A stretch of DNA of 64,000 nucleotides from Herbaspirillum rubrisubalbicans. GTDB taxonomy: Bacteria; Pseudomonadota; Gammaproteobacteria; Burkholderiales; Burkholderiaceae_D. The notes under the pieces were generated by a model that was given only the letters and a program-made list of their open reading frames with translations, had not been told where the DNA came from and searched no databases. Both the position numbers and the translations under genes were made by a program. Location of the stretch: NCBI RefSeq assembly GCF_003719195.1, contig NZ_CP024996.1:1860001-1924000 (forward strand). The letters are read 5' to 3'. Of this stretch, positions 53,237 through 62,980 are shown piece after piece. The number at the start of each line of letters is the position of its first letter. Position 1 is the first letter of the stretch.

Positions 53237-54727
53237 ATGATATCCACCACTCATACCCCAGAGGGCCAGCGCCGCTGCGATACCCTGATCCGCCACGCCC
53301 TGGTCATCGACGGCTCCGGTGCCGATCCCGTCACGGCCGATGTGGCCGTGTGCGAGGGTCGCATCGTCGCCATCGGCCGGCTCGATCAATGGCAGGCAAC
53401 GCAGGAAATCGACGCCCGCGGGCATGTGCTCGCCCCTGGCTTCATCGACGTCCACACCCATGACGATACCAACGTCATCCGCACGCCCGAGATGTTCCCC
53501 AAGCTCTCGCAAGGCGTGACTACGGTGGTGGTGGGCAATTGCGGCATCAGCGCCGCGCCGGTCCTCTTGAAGGGCGAGCCGCCCGATCCCATGAACCTGC
53601 TGGGCAAGGCCGAGGCCTTCCACTATCCCAGCTTTGCCAGCTATGTCGAGGCGGTCAATGCGGCGCAACCGGCGATCAATGTGGCGGCCCTGGTGGGTCA
53701 CACGGCACTGCGCAACAACCATATGGATCGTCTGGATCGCGCTGCCACCGAGAGCGAGATCGTCGCCATGCGCGCGCAATTGCGCGAGGCGCTGGAACAT
53801 GGCGCGCTGGGGCTGTCCACGGGGCTGGCCTATGGCAATGCCATCAACGCGCCCACTGCCGAAGTGCTGGCCCTGGCTGAACCGCTGGCCGAGTTCGGCG
53901 GCCTGTATGCCACCCACTTGCGCAGCGAATTCGCCGATATCCTCGAGGCGATGGAAGAAGCCTTCCGCATTGGCAAGCACGCCCGTGTGCCGGTGGTGAT
54001 TTCGCACCTCAAGTGCGCCGGCGTGGAAAACTGGGGCCGCAGCAGCGAAGTGCTGCAGGCGCTGGAAGCGGCTGCGCGCCATCAGCATGTGGGTTGCGAC
54101 TGCTATCCCTATACCGCCAGTTCCTCCACCTTGGACCTCAAGCAGGTGACCTCTGACTACGATATCCAGGTCACCTGGTCCGAGCCGCACCCGGAGCAGG
54201 GCGGCAAGATGTTGCAGCAGATCGCCGCCGATTGGGGCGTCGATCTGCACACCGCGGCCGCCCGGCTGATGCCGGCTGGGGCGGTCTATCACTGCATGTC
54301 GGATGACGATGTCAATCGCATCCTGTCGCACCCGGCCACGGTGGTGGGTTCCGATGGCCTGCCCAATGATCCCTTGCCGCACCCGCGTCTGTGGGGTGCC
54401 TTCCCGCGGGTGCTGGGCTACTACAGCCGCGAGCAGAAACTGTTTTCGCTGGCCACCGCCGTGCACAAGATGACCGGCCTGTCGGCCCAGCGCTTCGGCC
54501 TGGAGCTGCGTGGTTTCGTGCGCGAGGGTTATCACGCCGACCTGGTGCTGTTCGATGCCGACACCATCCGCGACGCCGCCAGCTTCACCGATCCCATGCA
54601 GCCGGCGCATGGCATCGAGGCAGTGTGGGTCAATGGACAACTGGCCTATCGCGGCCAGGACAAGCAAGCCACCAGCGCGCGCGCAGGGCGCTTCCTGGCG
54701 CGCATGGTGCAGAAAACGTCAGTCTGA
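53237..54727 (+). CDS. N-acyl-D-amino-acid deacylase (amidohydrolase superfamily)
   Basis: A 496-residue metal-dependent hydrolase that removes the acyl group from N-acyl-D-amino acids. FIDVHTHDDTNV (first metal-binding His pair), VVGNCGISAAP, GHTALR, a metal-ligand region SHLKCAG and VGSDGLPNDP with the catalytic Asp follow the D-aminoacylase order. No signal peptide, so it acts in the cytosol. Start ATG 53237 lies 1 bp after the rpiR stop; the longer frame overlaps rpiR. It probably releases the free amino compound acted on by the divergent deaminase. Confidence 0.9.
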   Translation: MISTTHTPEGQRRCDTLIRHALVIDGSGADPVTADVAVCEGRIVAIGRLDQWQATQEIDARGHVLAPGFIDVHTHDDTNVIRTPEMFPKLSQGVTTVVVGNCGISAAPVLLKGEPPDPMNLLGKAEAFHYPSFASYVEAVNAAQPAINVAALVGHTALRNNHMDRLDRAATESEIVAMRAQLREALEHGALGLSTGLAYGNAINAPTAEVLALAEPLAEFGGLYATHLRSEFADILEAMEEAFRIGKHARVPVVISHLKCAGVENWGRSSEVLQALEAAARHQHVGCDCYPYTASSSTLDLKQVTSDYDIQVTWSEPHPEQGGKMLQQIAADWGVDLHTAAARLMPAGAVYHCMSDDDVNRILSHPATVVGSDGLPNDPLPHPRLWGAFPRVLGYYSREQKLFSLATAVHKMTGLSAQRFGLELRGFVREGYHADLVLFDADTIRDAASFTDPMQPAHGIEAVWVNGQLAYRGQDKQATSARAGRFLARMVQKTSV

Positions 54728-54770
54728 TTTTCCTGGAATTTTCGTTTCAACAGAGATAGAGGAGTTCGCA

Positions 54771-55154
54771 ATGAGCATTCAACGATTTGGTGTGGAAGGT
54801 GGCAGCGGTACCGGTGGGCAGCATTTGCCGTTTGCGCGCGCCGTGGCGGCCGATGGCTGGTTGTACGTGTCGGGTCAGGTACCGATGGAAAACGGCGAAG
54901 TGATCGATGGCGGTATCGTGGCCCAGTCGCACAAGGCCATCCAGAACGTGCTGGCCATTCTGAAGGAAGCCGGTTACGGCCCCGAGCACGTGGTGCGCTG
55001 TGGCGTGTGGCTGGATGATGCGCGCGATTTCCCATCCTTCAACAAGGTCTTCAAGGAATACTTCGGCGCCAATCCGCCAGCCCGTGCCTGTGTGGTCTCC
55101 AGCATGGTGGTCGACTGCAAGGTTGAGGTCGATTGCGTGGCCTTCAAGCGTTGA
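54771..55154 (+). CDS. RidA family imine/enamine deaminase
   Basis: A 127-residue YjgF/RidA protein. FARAVAADGWLYVSGQVPM, LKEAGYGPEHVVRCGVWL and NPPARACVVSSMVVDCKVEV match the trimeric family; the Arg in PARAC corresponds to the conserved Arg that binds the imine carboxylate. RidA proteins hydrolyse reactive imines and enamines released by PLP-dependent dehydratases, so this one probably cleans up the intermediate of the divergent deaminase. GAGGAG precedes the ATG. Confidence 0.9.
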   Translation: MSIQRFGVEGGSGTGGQHLPFARAVAADGWLYVSGQVPMENGEVIDGGIVAQSHKAIQNVLAILKEAGYGPEHVVRCGVWLDDARDFPSFNKVFKEYFGANPPARACVVSSMVVDCKVEVDCVAFKR

Positions 55155-55187
55155 GTTTGTGCGGGTAGATTAATAAAAAGTATAAAT

Positions 55188-55214
55188 GATTTAAAAGATT
55201 TAAAGGATTTATGA
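55188..55214. repeat. AT-rich 9-bp tandem repeat before gntP
   Basis: GATTTAAAA, GATTTAAAG and GATTTATGA start at 55188, 55197 and 55206, a nine-base period repeated three times, about 80 bp before the GntP start. It could be an UP-like or protein-binding element; a chance AT-rich stretch is possible. Confidence 0.35.
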
Positions 55215-55292
55215 GTCTTGTGGTTCATGTATGCCGGCAGGGGTGCGGTATCGCCGGCGGGTGTCTTTTTACCTTCTGAAGAGGAGCAACAG

Positions 55293-56645
55293 ATGGAGGC
55301 TGTACAAGGCAGTGCGCTACTGGTCTATGCGCTGGTAGCGGTGATCGCACTGATCGTGCTGATCGCCAAATTCAAGATGAATCCATTCATCGTCCTGATC
55401 GTGGTCTCGCTGGTGCTGGGCCTGGCCGTGGGGATGCCCATGGGTGGCATCGTCAAGGCCTTCGAGACTGGTGTGGGTGGGGCCTTGGGCCACATCGCGC
55501 TGGTGGTGGGCTTGGGTACTATGCTGGGCAAGATGATGGCCGAGTCGGGCGGTGCCGAGCGCATCGCCAATACGATGATCCAGGCCTTCGGTGAAAAGAA
55601 CGTGCACTGGGCCATGATGACGGTGGCCTTCATCGTCGGTCTGCCGGTGTTCTTCGAAGTCGGTTTCGTGCTGCTGGTGCCGATTGCTTTCAACGTCGCC
55701 AAGCGTACCGGGACCAATATGGTGCTGGTGGGTATTCCCATGGTGGCCGGCCTGTCGGTGGTGCACGGCCTGATCCCGCCGCACCCGGCGGCGCTGCTGG
55801 CGGTGACCGCCTATAGCGCCGACATCGGTCGCACCATCCTCTATGCGCTGATCGTGGGTATTCCTACTGCCATCATCGCCGGCCCCATCTTCGGCAAGCT
55901 GATCTCCAAGGTGGTGATCCCCAATCCCGATAATCCGCTGGTCTCGCAGTTCGTCGATGAGAGCAAGAAGGAGCGTCAACTGCCAGGCTTCGGCGTCACG
56001 CTCTTCACCATCCTGTTGCCGGTGGCGTTGATGCTCATCGGTAGCTGGGCCGACCTGTTCTTCGCGCCCAAGACCTTTGCCAACGATTTCCTGCGCCTGA
56101 TCGGCAATTCGGTGATCGCGCTCTTGATCGCTACCCTGGTGAGCTTCTGGACCTTTGGTCGGGCTCGTGGTTTCGGGGCCGACCAGATCCTGAAATTCAC
56201 CAACGAATGCCTGGCGCCGATTGCCAGTATCACTCTGGTGGTGGGTGCCGGCGCCGGCTTCGGGCGCATCCTGATGGATGGTGGCGTCTCCAAGGCCATC
56301 GTCGGCATCGCCACCGATGCCCATCTGTCGCCGCTGCTGCTGGGTTGGTTCGTGGCTGCGCTGATCCGTGTGGCGACCGGTTCGGCCACCGTGGCCATGA
56401 CCACCGCCTGCGGCATCGTAGCGCCCATCGTCTCCACCGTCGGTGGCGTGCGCCCGGAACTGATGGTGCTGGCCACCGGCGCAGGCTCGCTGATCCTGTC
56501 GCACGTCAATGACGGCGGTTTCTGGCTGGTCAAGGAATACTTCAACATGACCGTGCCGCAGACCTTCAAGACCTGGACCGTGATGGAAACCCTGGTCTCG
56601 GTGCTGGCGTTGCTGTTTACGCTGGCGTTGGCGACTGTGGTCTGA
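55293..56645 (+). CDS. GntP family permease (gluconate/sugar-acid:H+ symporter)
   Basis: A 450-residue inner-membrane transporter with about 12-14 TM helices. ATG 55293 follows GAGGAG; the longer frame adds residues with no family character. FETGVGGALGHIALVVGLGT, GLPVFFEVGFVLLVPIAF, VVHGLIPPHPAALLA and SHVNDGGFWLVKEYF are diagnostic for GntP. Members carry gluconate, idonate, fructuronate or similar sugar acids, which supports a sugar-acid substrate for this cluster. Ends at a terminator. Confidence 0.93.
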   Translation: MEAVQGSALLVYALVAVIALIVLIAKFKMNPFIVLIVVSLVLGLAVGMPMGGIVKAFETGVGGALGHIALVVGLGTMLGKMMAESGGAERIANTMIQAFGEKNVHWAMMTVAFIVGLPVFFEVGFVLLVPIAFNVAKRTGTNMVLVGIPMVAGLSVVHGLIPPHPAALLAVTAYSADIGRTILYALIVGIPTAIIAGPIFGKLISKVVIPNPDNPLVSQFVDESKKERQLPGFGVTLFTILLPVALMLIGSWADLFFAPKTFANDFLRLIGNSVIALLIATLVSFWTFGRARGFGADQILKFTNECLAPIASITLVVGAGAGFGRILMDGGVSKAIVGIATDAHLSPLLLGWFVAALIRVATGSATVAMTTACGIVAPIVSTVGGVRPELMVLATGAGSLILSHVNDGGFWLVKEYFNMTVPQTFKTWTVMETLVSVLALLFTLALATVV

Positions 56646-56685
56646 GGTCAGAGCTCAGATATCAAAGCGTAGAGCTCAAAACGAA

Positions 56686-56720
56686 AAGGCTGCCCGGAGT
56701 GATCCAGGCAGCCTTTTTTC
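56686..56720. terminator. Intrinsic terminator after gntP
   Basis: AAGGCTGCC and GGCAGCCTT around a 12-base loop, followed by TTTTC on the plus strand. The lipoprotein gene ends 23 bases beyond on the other strand. Confidence 0.85.
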
Positions 56721-56742
56721 TTTGGCAGGAATGGGCTGCCGC

Positions 56743-57267
56743 CTAGAAGCGGAAGCGCGAATCGTCGAAGCGCGGGTCGGGGCCGTTCTCGACCTTTTCC
56801 ACGATGCCCTGGTCGTTGAAGTAGACCGTCATCTGCGAATTCCACACGCCGCTTTCCTTGTAGCCATAGTTCCAGGCCTCGAAGGGGATGCGGGCATAGC
56901 GCGTCACTTCGGTGGGGCGACCGACCCGGCGCAGCACGTCGAGCTTGGTGTCCTGCTTGGGACGGATCGCGCGGAAATTCTCGATGGTCCAGACTTGCGC
57001 ATAGGAAATGAGGCGATGGTCGGGGCCGATGCGGGCCAGGTACTGGTACTGGCCGAAGGCGCCGGCGGCGTATTCGAAGACACGCACGTTGCCATCGGGA
57101 TACACATTGGTAGGTGGTCCCAGGCGGGCGACCACCTGGTCTTCCGGTTCACCCGGTTGCACCGGTGGTTGCAGCAGCGAGGCGCAGCCGGCCAGGCTGG
57201 CGGCGGCCAGCAGAGCGGCTGCCAGGCGCGGGCGGATGCGCTGGAAGAGGGAAGCGGGGTGTTGCAT
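56743..57267 (-). CDS. Exported lipoprotein, BamE/SmpA-like
   Basis: A 174-residue lipoprotein with the lipobox LAGC (SLAGCAS, Cys near residue 28). ATG 57267 follows AGGAG. The mature part contains two short repeats of about 60 residues, VVARLGPPTNVYPDGNVRVF and VLRRVGRPTEVTRYARIPFE, and ends FNDQGIVEKVENGPDPRFDD. The G-x-P-x-x-V loop and FNDQG strand recall the SmpA/OmlA (BamE) fold, so outer-membrane association is plausible. Divergent from rpsO. Confidence 0.8.
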   Translation of the reverse strand: MQHPASLFQRIRPRLAAALLAAASLAGCASLLQPPVQPGEPEDQVVARLGPPTNVYPDGNVRVFEYAAGAFGQYQYLARIGPDHRLISYAQVWTIENFRAIRPKQDTKLDVLRRVGRPTEVTRYARIPFEAWNYGYKESGVWNSQMTVYFNDQGIVEKVENGPDPRFDDSRFRF

Positions 57268-57345
57268 GGGGACTCCTGGTCTGGTTGTCATTCCTGCATG
57301 GCAAGGCGGACTGCTGCGCCAGCGCGACGCGGGTGTCTGTCAATG

Positions 57346-57374
57346 TTGGTAGGAATGGTTTTTTACTATATAAT
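57346..57374 (+). promoter_or_regulatory. Promoter of rpsO
   Basis: TTGGTA at 57346-57351 and a perfect TATAAT at 57369-57374, 17 bp apart, give a strong sigma-70 promoter about 100 bp before rpsO. The spacer has a T-run. Confidence 0.75.
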
Positions 57375-57477
57375 TTCGCGTCCGGTCGTTTTGGCCGGAT
57401 TCTCATTTTTTTGTTCACGGTATGCAGGGCAGGACATTTTCCGATGCTCCGCACACCGCTTGTGAAAGGTAAAAGCA

Positions 57478-57747
57478 ATGTCCATCGAAAAAGCAGCCAA
57501 GGCTGCCATTATCTCCGAAAACGCCCGCGGCACGAACGACACCGGTTCTCCGGAAGTCCAAGTGGCGCTGCTGACCGCACGCATCAACGACCTGAACGGC
57601 CACTTCAAGGCCCACGTCAAGGATCACCACTCCCGTCGTGGCCTGATCAAGATGGTCAACCGTCGCAAGAGCCTGCTGTCCTACCTGAAGAACAAGGACG
57701 CTGATCGTTACCGCGCCCTGATCGAAAAACTCGGTCTGCGTAAGTAA
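57478..57747 (+). CDS. rpsO: 30S ribosomal protein S15
   Basis: An 89-residue ribosomal protein, the usual length. [60 protein letters not shown] and IEKLGLRK match the S15 helix bundle that binds 16S rRNA helices 20-22. It precedes pnp, the conserved arrangement, and a terminator in between allows partial read-through. E. coli S15 represses its own translation at the leader; I did not find that pseudoknot here. Confidence 0.98.
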   Translation: MSIEKAAKAAIISENARGTNDTGSPEVQVALLTARINDLNGHFKAHVKDHHSRRGLIKMVNRRKSLLSYLKNKDADRYRALIEKLGLRK

Positions 57748-57794
57748 TTTGACTCCGCGTCTTGGCCTCGGGGTCATCACCCCGGACCACCACG

Positions 57795-57835
57795 AAATGC
57801 CTGCGTCACTCGTTGACGCGGGCATTTTGTTTTTT
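57795..57835 (+). terminator. Intrinsic terminator between rpsO and pnp
   Basis: AAATGCCTGCGTCA and TTGACGCGGGCATTTT pair over 12 or more bases with a CTCG loop, followed by GTTTTTT. Confidence 0.88.
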
Positions 57836-58052
57836 GCGATTCCGCAAGCTCAGGTGTAAGCCTGGCGGGCAAGCGCACAAGAATACATCCTTGTTTCATC
57901 GCGGCGGCTTGCATTGCCGCGTTCGTCGTGAGTGACCGGTTTCGCCGGCCACTGTGGTGAGGTGAACGACAGCGCCTGAAAATCTGTCGGCAAAAGGAAG
58001 CCGTGCACCGCGGACACAGTCGGGGCCGGCTCCATAAAAGAAAGGAAATACC
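57836..58052 (+). promoter_or_regulatory. Leader of pnp
   Basis: The 217 bases before the pnp GTG hold no gene. A hairpin forms from GTGACCGG and CCGGCCAC near 57934-57954, and another from GCGGC and GCCGC near 57902-57920. In E. coli the pnp leader is processed by RNase III and bound by PNPase itself; a similar autoregulatory leader is possible here. Confidence 0.35.
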
Positions 58053-60188
58053 GTGTTCAATAAAGTAAGCAAGACCTTCCAGTACGGTCAGCATCAAGTG
58101 ACCCTGGAAACCGGCGAAATCGCTCGCCAGGCTTCTGGCGCCGTGGTGGTGTCGGTGGAAGACACCGTCATCCTGGCTACCGTGGTGGCCCGCAAGGAAG
58201 CCAAGCCTGGTCAGGACTTCTTCCCCCTGACCGTCGACTACATCGAAAAGACCTATGCAGCCGGTCGTATCCCCGGTGGTTTCTTCAAGCGTGAAGGCAA
58301 GCCTTCCGAAAAGGAAACCCTGACCTCGCGCCTGATCGATCGTCCGATCCGCCCGCTGTTCCCGGAAGGCTACTTGAACGAAGTGCAGGTGATCATCCAT
58401 GTGCTGTCGGTGAACCCTGAGATCGATCCAGACATCCCCGCCATGATCGGCGCCTCGGCTGCCCTGTCGCTGGCCGGCATCCCCTTCAATGGCCCGGTGG
58501 GCGCAGCCCGCGTGGGTTACATCGATGGTCAGTACGTGCTGAACCCGACCACCTCGCAACTGAAGTCTTCGCAACTGGACCTGGTGGTGGCCGGTACCGA
58601 AACCGCCGTGCTGATGGTGGAATCCGAAGCCGACCAATTGTCCGAAGACGTCATGCTGGGCGCCGTGGTGTTCGGTCACGAGCAATCCAAGGCCGTCATC
58701 GACGCCATCCACGCCCTGGTGCGTGACGGCGGCAAGCCGGAAGTCCAGTGGACCGCCCCGGCCAAGAACGAAGCCCTGATCGCCCGCGTGGCGCAACTGG
58801 CCGAAGGCCCGCTGCGCGAAGCCTACCAGACCAAGGACAAGCAAGCCCGCACCGAAAAGCTGAAGGCTGTCTCGGCCCAGGTCAACGAAGCCCTGGTCGC
58901 TGAAGCCGCTGCCAACAACGGCGTGGCCGCTGACGCTGCCGAAGTCGGTTCCATCCTGTTCGACCTGGAAGCCAAGATCGTGCGTTCGCAGATCCTGGAA
59001 GGCGAACCCCGTATCGACGGCCGCGACACCCGCACCGTGCGTCCGATCTCGATCCGTACCGGCGTGCTGCCGCGTACCCACGGTTCGGCCCTGTTCACCC
59101 GTGGCGAAACGCAAGCCCTGGTCATCGCGACCCTGGGTACTGCCCGTGACGAACAGAAGATCGATGGCCTGCTGGGCGAGTACTCCGACCGCTTCATGCT
59201 CCACTACAACATGCCTCCGTTCGCCACCGGCGAAACCGGTCGCGTGGGCACCCCCAAGCGCCGCGAAATCGGCCACGGCCGCCTGGCCAAGCGCGCGCTG
59301 ATCGCCGCGCTGCCGGCTGCTGACGAGTTCAGCTACTCGGTGCGCCTGGTCTCGGAAATCACCGAGTCCAACGGTTCCTCCTCGATGGCCTCGGTGTGCG
59401 GCGGCTGCCTGGCACTGATGGACGCCGGCGTGCCGATGAAGTCGCACGTGGCTGGTATCGCCATGGGCCTGATCAAGGAAGGCAACAAGTTTGCCGTGCT
59501 GACCGACATCCTGGGCGACGAAGATCACCTGGGCGACATGGACTTCAAGGTGGCCGGTACTGCCAACGGCATTACCGCCCTGCAGATGGACATCAAGATC
59601 CAGGGCATCACCAAGGAAATCATGCAGGTCGCGCTGGAGCAGGCCAAGGAAGGTCGTCACCACATCCTGGGCAAGATGCAGGAAGCCGTGCCGGCCGGTC
59701 GTGCCGAGCTGTCCGACTTCGCCCCGCGCCTGATCACCATCAAGATCAACCCGGAAAAGATCCGTGACGTGATCGGCAAGGGCGGCGCCGTGATCCGCGC
59801 GCTGACCGAAGAGACCGGCACCCAGATCGACATCAGCGACGAAGGCGTGGTCACCATCGCCTCCGTGGATGCCTCGGCTGGCCAGGAAGCCAAGCGCCGC
59901 ATCGAAGAGCTGACCGCTTCCGTGGAAGTGGGCAAGATCTACGAAGGCACCGTCCTGAAGCTGCTGGACTTCGGCGCCATCGTCCAGGTCTTGCCGGGCA
60001 AGGATGGTCTGCTGCACATCAGCCAGATCGCCAACGAGCGCGTCAATGCCGTGGCTGACTACCTCAAGGAAGGCCAGCAAGTGCGCGTCAAGGTTCTGGA
60101 AACCGATGACCGCGGTCGTCTGAAGCTGTCGATGAAGGCGGCCCAGGCTGAAGAAGGCGACGCTGCTGCTCCGCAAGAAGCGCAGTAA
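58053..60188 (+). CDS. pnp: Polynucleotide phosphorylase
   Basis: A 711-residue phosphorolytic 3'-5' exoribonuclease of the degradosome. Two RNase PH-like core domains (residues about 10-220 and 310-540) flank an alpha-helical linker; the second has the catalytic site ([59 protein letters not shown]). KH ([20 protein letters not shown]) and S1 ([20 protein letters not shown]) domains end it. GTG start with AAAGGA upstream. Full length for the family. Confidence 0.98.
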   Translation: MFNKVSKTFQYGQHQVTLETGEIARQASGAVVVSVEDTVILATVVARKEAKPGQDFFPLTVDYIEKTYAAGRIPGGFFKREGKPSEKETLTSRLIDRPIRPLFPEGYLNEVQVIIHVLSVNPEIDPDIPAMIGASAALSLAGIPFNGPVGAARVGYIDGQYVLNPTTSQLKSSQLDLVVAGTETAVLMVESEADQLSEDVMLGAVVFGHEQSKAVIDAIHALVRDGGKPEVQWTAPAKNEALIARVAQLAEGPLREAYQTKDKQARTEKLKAVSAQVNEALVAEAAANNGVAADAAEVGSILFDLEAKIVRSQILEGEPRIDGRDTRTVRPISIRTGVLPRTHGSALFTRGETQALVIATLGTARDEQKIDGLLGEYSDRFMLHYNMPPFATGETGRVGTPKRREIGHGRLAKRALIAALPAADEFSYSVRLVSEITESNGSSSMASVCGGCLALMDAGVPMKSHVAGIAMGLIKEGNKFAVLTDILGDEDHLGDMDFKVAGTANGITALQMDIKIQGITKEIMQVALEQAKEGRHHILGKMQEAVPAGRAELSDFAPRLITIKINPEKIRDVIGKGGAVIRALTEETGTQIDISDEGVVTIASVDASAGQEAKRRIEELTASVEVGKIYEGTVLKLLDFGAIVQVLPGKDGLLHISQIANERVNAVADYLKEGQQVRVKVLETDDRGRLKLSMKAAQAEEGDAAAPQEAQ

Positions 60189-60507
60189 TCCCTTCTGCCT
60201 GAACAGGCAAGCAGGAAATCCCCCGTGCCGCAAGGCCGGGGGATTTTTCTTTGGGGCGCACGCAACGGCTCACGAAGCTGCTCAGACCGGACAATCTGCC
60301 CAAGTGATTTCGAACCAAAAGTATGCGATTCTGTCGGTCTGCATTGAGGGACATCAAGCTTCCGGCGTGCCGCGCTCATCAGGGGAGGCGCGTTACTGCC
60401 ATGCAGGCATATCCGAATAGAGAGTAGGGGACAGCTATGCAATCGGGTCACCTCAGGGCTGCCGGTTTGCACGGACAGAACAACAGATTACTTTTGAAAG
60501 GAAGGCA
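60189..60507 (+). other. Region between pnp and ndh: terminator and unannotated leader
   Basis: After the pnp terminator (60216-60250) about 255 bases lead to the NDH-2 start with no open frame and no repeat that I recognise. GAAAGGAAGGC stands directly before the start codon. I find no convincing promoter hexamers. Confidence 0.5.
60216..60250 (+). terminator. Intrinsic terminator after pnp
   Basis: AAATCCCCC (60217-60225) and CGGGGGATTT (from 60237) pair around GTGCCGCAAGGC, followed by TTTCTTT. Confidence 0.88.
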
Positions 60508-61800
60508 ATGCCCCACGTCATCATCATCGGTTGTGGATTCGGCGGTCTGGCTGCGGCGCGCGAACTGGCCAATGCCGAGGTGCGCATCACCATGATCGAT
60601 CGCAGCAACCACCACCTGTTCCAGCCGCTGCTCTACCAGGTGGCCACGGCCGGGCTGTCGGCCCCGGCCATCAGTGCGCCGATTCGCGCCATCCTGGCGC
60701 AGCAGCGTAATCTCACCACCCTGATGGCCGCCGTCACCGAAATCGATACCGCCGGCAAATCCGTCACCCTCGAAGACGGCAGCGTGCTCGGTTATGACTA
60801 TCTGATCGTGGCCGCGGGTTCCACCCACAGCTATTTCGGTCGTGATGAGTGGAGCGAGCTGGCCCCTGGCCTGAAGACCCTGGAAGACGCCTTCGAGATC
60901 CGCAAACGCATCCTGATGGCCTTCGAGCACGCCGAGCGCGAGACCGATGCACGGCGCCGCCAAGAATGGCTGACCTTCACCGTCATCGGCGGCGGCGCCA
61001 CCGGCGTGGAGATGGCCGGCACGCTGGTGGAAATTGCGCGGCATACCTTGTCGGGCGAGTTCCGCAACATCGATCCGCATTCGGCGCGGGTGGTGCTGGT
61101 GGAAGGTTCGGAGCGCGTGCTGGGTGCTTATCCCGAGGATCTGTCCGAGAAGGCGCGCGAACAATTGCACAAGCTCGGCGTGGACGTGCGCACCGGCTGC
61201 CGCGTGGTGCACATCGACGAAACCTGCGTGCGCTATGCCAATTTCGATGGCGAGCAGAGCCTGGCTACGCGCACCGTGATCTGGTCGGCAGGTGTAGCGG
61301 CTTCGCCGTTGGGCAAGAAGCTGGGTGTACCGGTAGACCGTGCTGGTCGTGTACCGGTCACGCCGACGCTCTGTATTGGTGACCACGAGGAAGTGTTCGT
61401 GATCGGCGACCTGGCGGCCGCACAATCGGAAGGCAAGCCGGTACCGGGCGTGTCACCTGCCGCCAAGCAGATGGGCCGAGTGGCGGCGCGCAACATCAAG
61501 CATCACATTGCAGGCCAGGCAGCAGAAGCCTTCGTCTACAAGGATTACGGATCGCTGGCTACCATCGGGCGCCGTGCCGCCATCGCCATGGTGGGCAAGC
61601 TCAAGTTCTCGGGCTACCCGGCGTGGCTGTTCTGGCTGTTCGTGCACGTGTATTTCCTGATCGGATTCCGTAACCGCATCATGGTGATGGCCGACTGGGC
61701 TTGGGCTTACTTCACCTTCAAGCGCAGTGCGCGGGTGATCTCGACGACCATGCCGACGTCGCTGGAACAGGTGCCAGCGAACAAGGAAGTGGCGCAGTAG
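60508..61800 (+). CDS. ndh: Type II NADH dehydrogenase (NDH-2-like)
   Basis: A 430-residue membrane-associated flavoprotein that oxidises NADH and reduces quinone without pumping protons. The FAD site is VIIIGCGFGGLAAARELANA with an acidic residue at the end of strand 2; the NAD site is FTVIGGGATGVEMAGTLVEI; VTPTLCIGDHEEVFVIGDLA closes the FAD site. The C-terminal KFSGYPAWLFWLFVHVYFLI is the amphipathic membrane anchor. An ATG with GGAAGG upstream begins it. Confidence 0.93.
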   Translation: MPHVIIIGCGFGGLAAARELANAEVRITMIDRSNHHLFQPLLYQVATAGLSAPAISAPIRAILAQQRNLTTLMAAVTEIDTAGKSVTLEDGSVLGYDYLIVAAGSTHSYFGRDEWSELAPGLKTLEDAFEIRKRILMAFEHAERETDARRRQEWLTFTVIGGGATGVEMAGTLVEIARHTLSGEFRNIDPHSARVVLVEGSERVLGAYPEDLSEKAREQLHKLGVDVRTGCRVVHIDETCVRYANFDGEQSLATRTVIWSAGVAASPLGKKLGVPVDRAGRVPVTPTLCIGDHEEVFVIGDLAAAQSEGKPVPGVSPAAKQMGRVAARNIKHHIAGQAAEAFVYKDYGSLATIGRRAAIAMVGKLKFSGYPAWLFWLFVHVYFLIGFRNRIMVMADWAWAYFTFKRSARVISTTMPTSLEQVPANKEVAQ

Positions 61801-61823
61801 TTCTTGCTTGTGCCCTCTGGCAG

Positions 61824-61862
61824 AAAGCCCTCGCTTGCGTTGTCGCAGGCGAGGGCTTTGTC
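61824..61862. terminator. Bidirectional intrinsic terminator between ndh and DUF2891
   Basis: AAAGCCCTCGC and GCGAGGGCTTT form an 11-bp stem with a 14-base loop; T-rich ends exist on both strands. It separates two convergent genes. Confidence 0.85.
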
Positions 61863-61887
61863 CTTCTCGGAGTGCCTGTTGTGGTGT

Positions 61888-62892
61888 TCAGTCTTCCAGT
61901 GCAAGCACGGCGAACGTGGCCAGCCAATGGCCGCCGCTGTAGTGGCTGCCGACCACCTGGTCGAGGGAGGCGGCAATGTGGCGCTGGGCCGATGCCTCCA
62001 GGGCGGCGCGTGCCGGATGCTGGGTGGACAGATGTCTGAGCACTTGCTTCATGCACCAGGCGCGCGACAGGTTCAAGCCATCCAGGTGGGCTACCTTGGG
62101 ATCGGTCGGGTCCGAGACGTGGGCTGGTTGCATCAGTTGCGCGACCTCGGCCACGCGCGGCAGGTATTGATCGAACCAGGCCGGGAACGCCTCGGCATTC
62201 ATCACCTTGCTCATCAGTAGCGCTTCGGTCAATGCGCCGGAGATGAATTCGTCGCCACCCGGTTCGTACTGGACCGGATAGTCAGTGTCGGCGCCATAGT
62301 GGCGCTGCGACCAGTCGATGATCACGCTTTCCAGTTCGCTGTCTTGGACGTGGTGTGCATAGTCCAGCGACAGCGCCAGGGAAAACGCGGTGTTGAAGTG
62401 TGCGCCGACGCGGATCGGATAGCTGAGCTTGGACAGGTAGTCCAGCAGACGACGGCGGATTTCGGTGGTCAGCGGCTGCATCGCAGTGTGCCATTGGCGC
62501 GCTTGCGGATGGGCCGATACCAGCAATTCCTGGTCCAGGGCCAACAACCAGGCGAAGCCGTAAGGACGTTCGAAAGGAGCGCGATTGGGAGCGCGGAAAT
62601 AATCGGTCTCGCGCTCCATCAGCTCGGGCGTGAAATGCTCATCGAAGAGGGCAGTGATCTCATCGGCAGCGGGGAGCCCGGGATACAGGCGCAGGCAACG
62701 CAGCAGCAGCCAATATCCATGCACCGCCGAATGCCAGTCATAGCAACCATAGAACACCGGATGCATAGCGCGCGGCGAGAGCACATCCTCGGGGCCGTTG
62801 AGCAGGTGCATGATGTGGTTGGGATATTCCTGGCGCAGGTAGGTCAGCGGCATGCGGGCAAAGGCTTCGGCCCGTTCGATGGTCAGTTGCAT
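61888..62892 (-). CDS. DUF2891 family protein
   Basis: A 334-residue protein matching DUF2891: HPVFYGCYDWHSAVHGYWLL, ERPYGFAWLLALDQELL, RVGAHFNTAFSLALSLDYA, DEFISGALTEALLMSKVM and a C-terminal VVGSHYSGGHWLATFAVLAL. The CYDWHSAVHG and SGGHW parts look like a (alpha/alpha)6-barrel active site. No signal peptide. No activity is known. On the same strand as DUF979 and the gene beyond it, 88 bp downstream of DUF979. Confidence 0.85.
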   Translation of the reverse strand: MQLTIERAEAFARMPLTYLRQEYPNHIMHLLNGPEDVLSPRAMHPVFYGCYDWHSAVHGYWLLLRCLRLYPGLPAADEITALFDEHFTPELMERETDYFRAPNRAPFERPYGFAWLLALDQELLVSAHPQARQWHTAMQPLTTEIRRRLLDYLSKLSYPIRVGAHFNTAFSLALSLDYAHHVQDSELESVIIDWSQRHYGADTDYPVQYEPGGDEFISGALTEALLMSKVMNAEAFPAWFDQYLPRVAEVAQLMQPAHVSDPTDPKVAHLDGLNLSRAWCMKQVLRHLSTQHPARAALEASAQRHIAASLDQVVGSHYSGGHWLATFAVLALED

Positions 62893-62980
62893 GGAGACTC
62901 CTTGAAATGAGGTAAGGCGGACGTGGTCAGCAGCATGGCGGCGCGTGCCACGTCCGGGGTGGCGCGATGTGGTGCAACGA

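Noticed and set aside
57777..60233. 818-codon minus-strand frame over pnp
   Set aside because: Same antisense effect of high-GC codon use in pnp.
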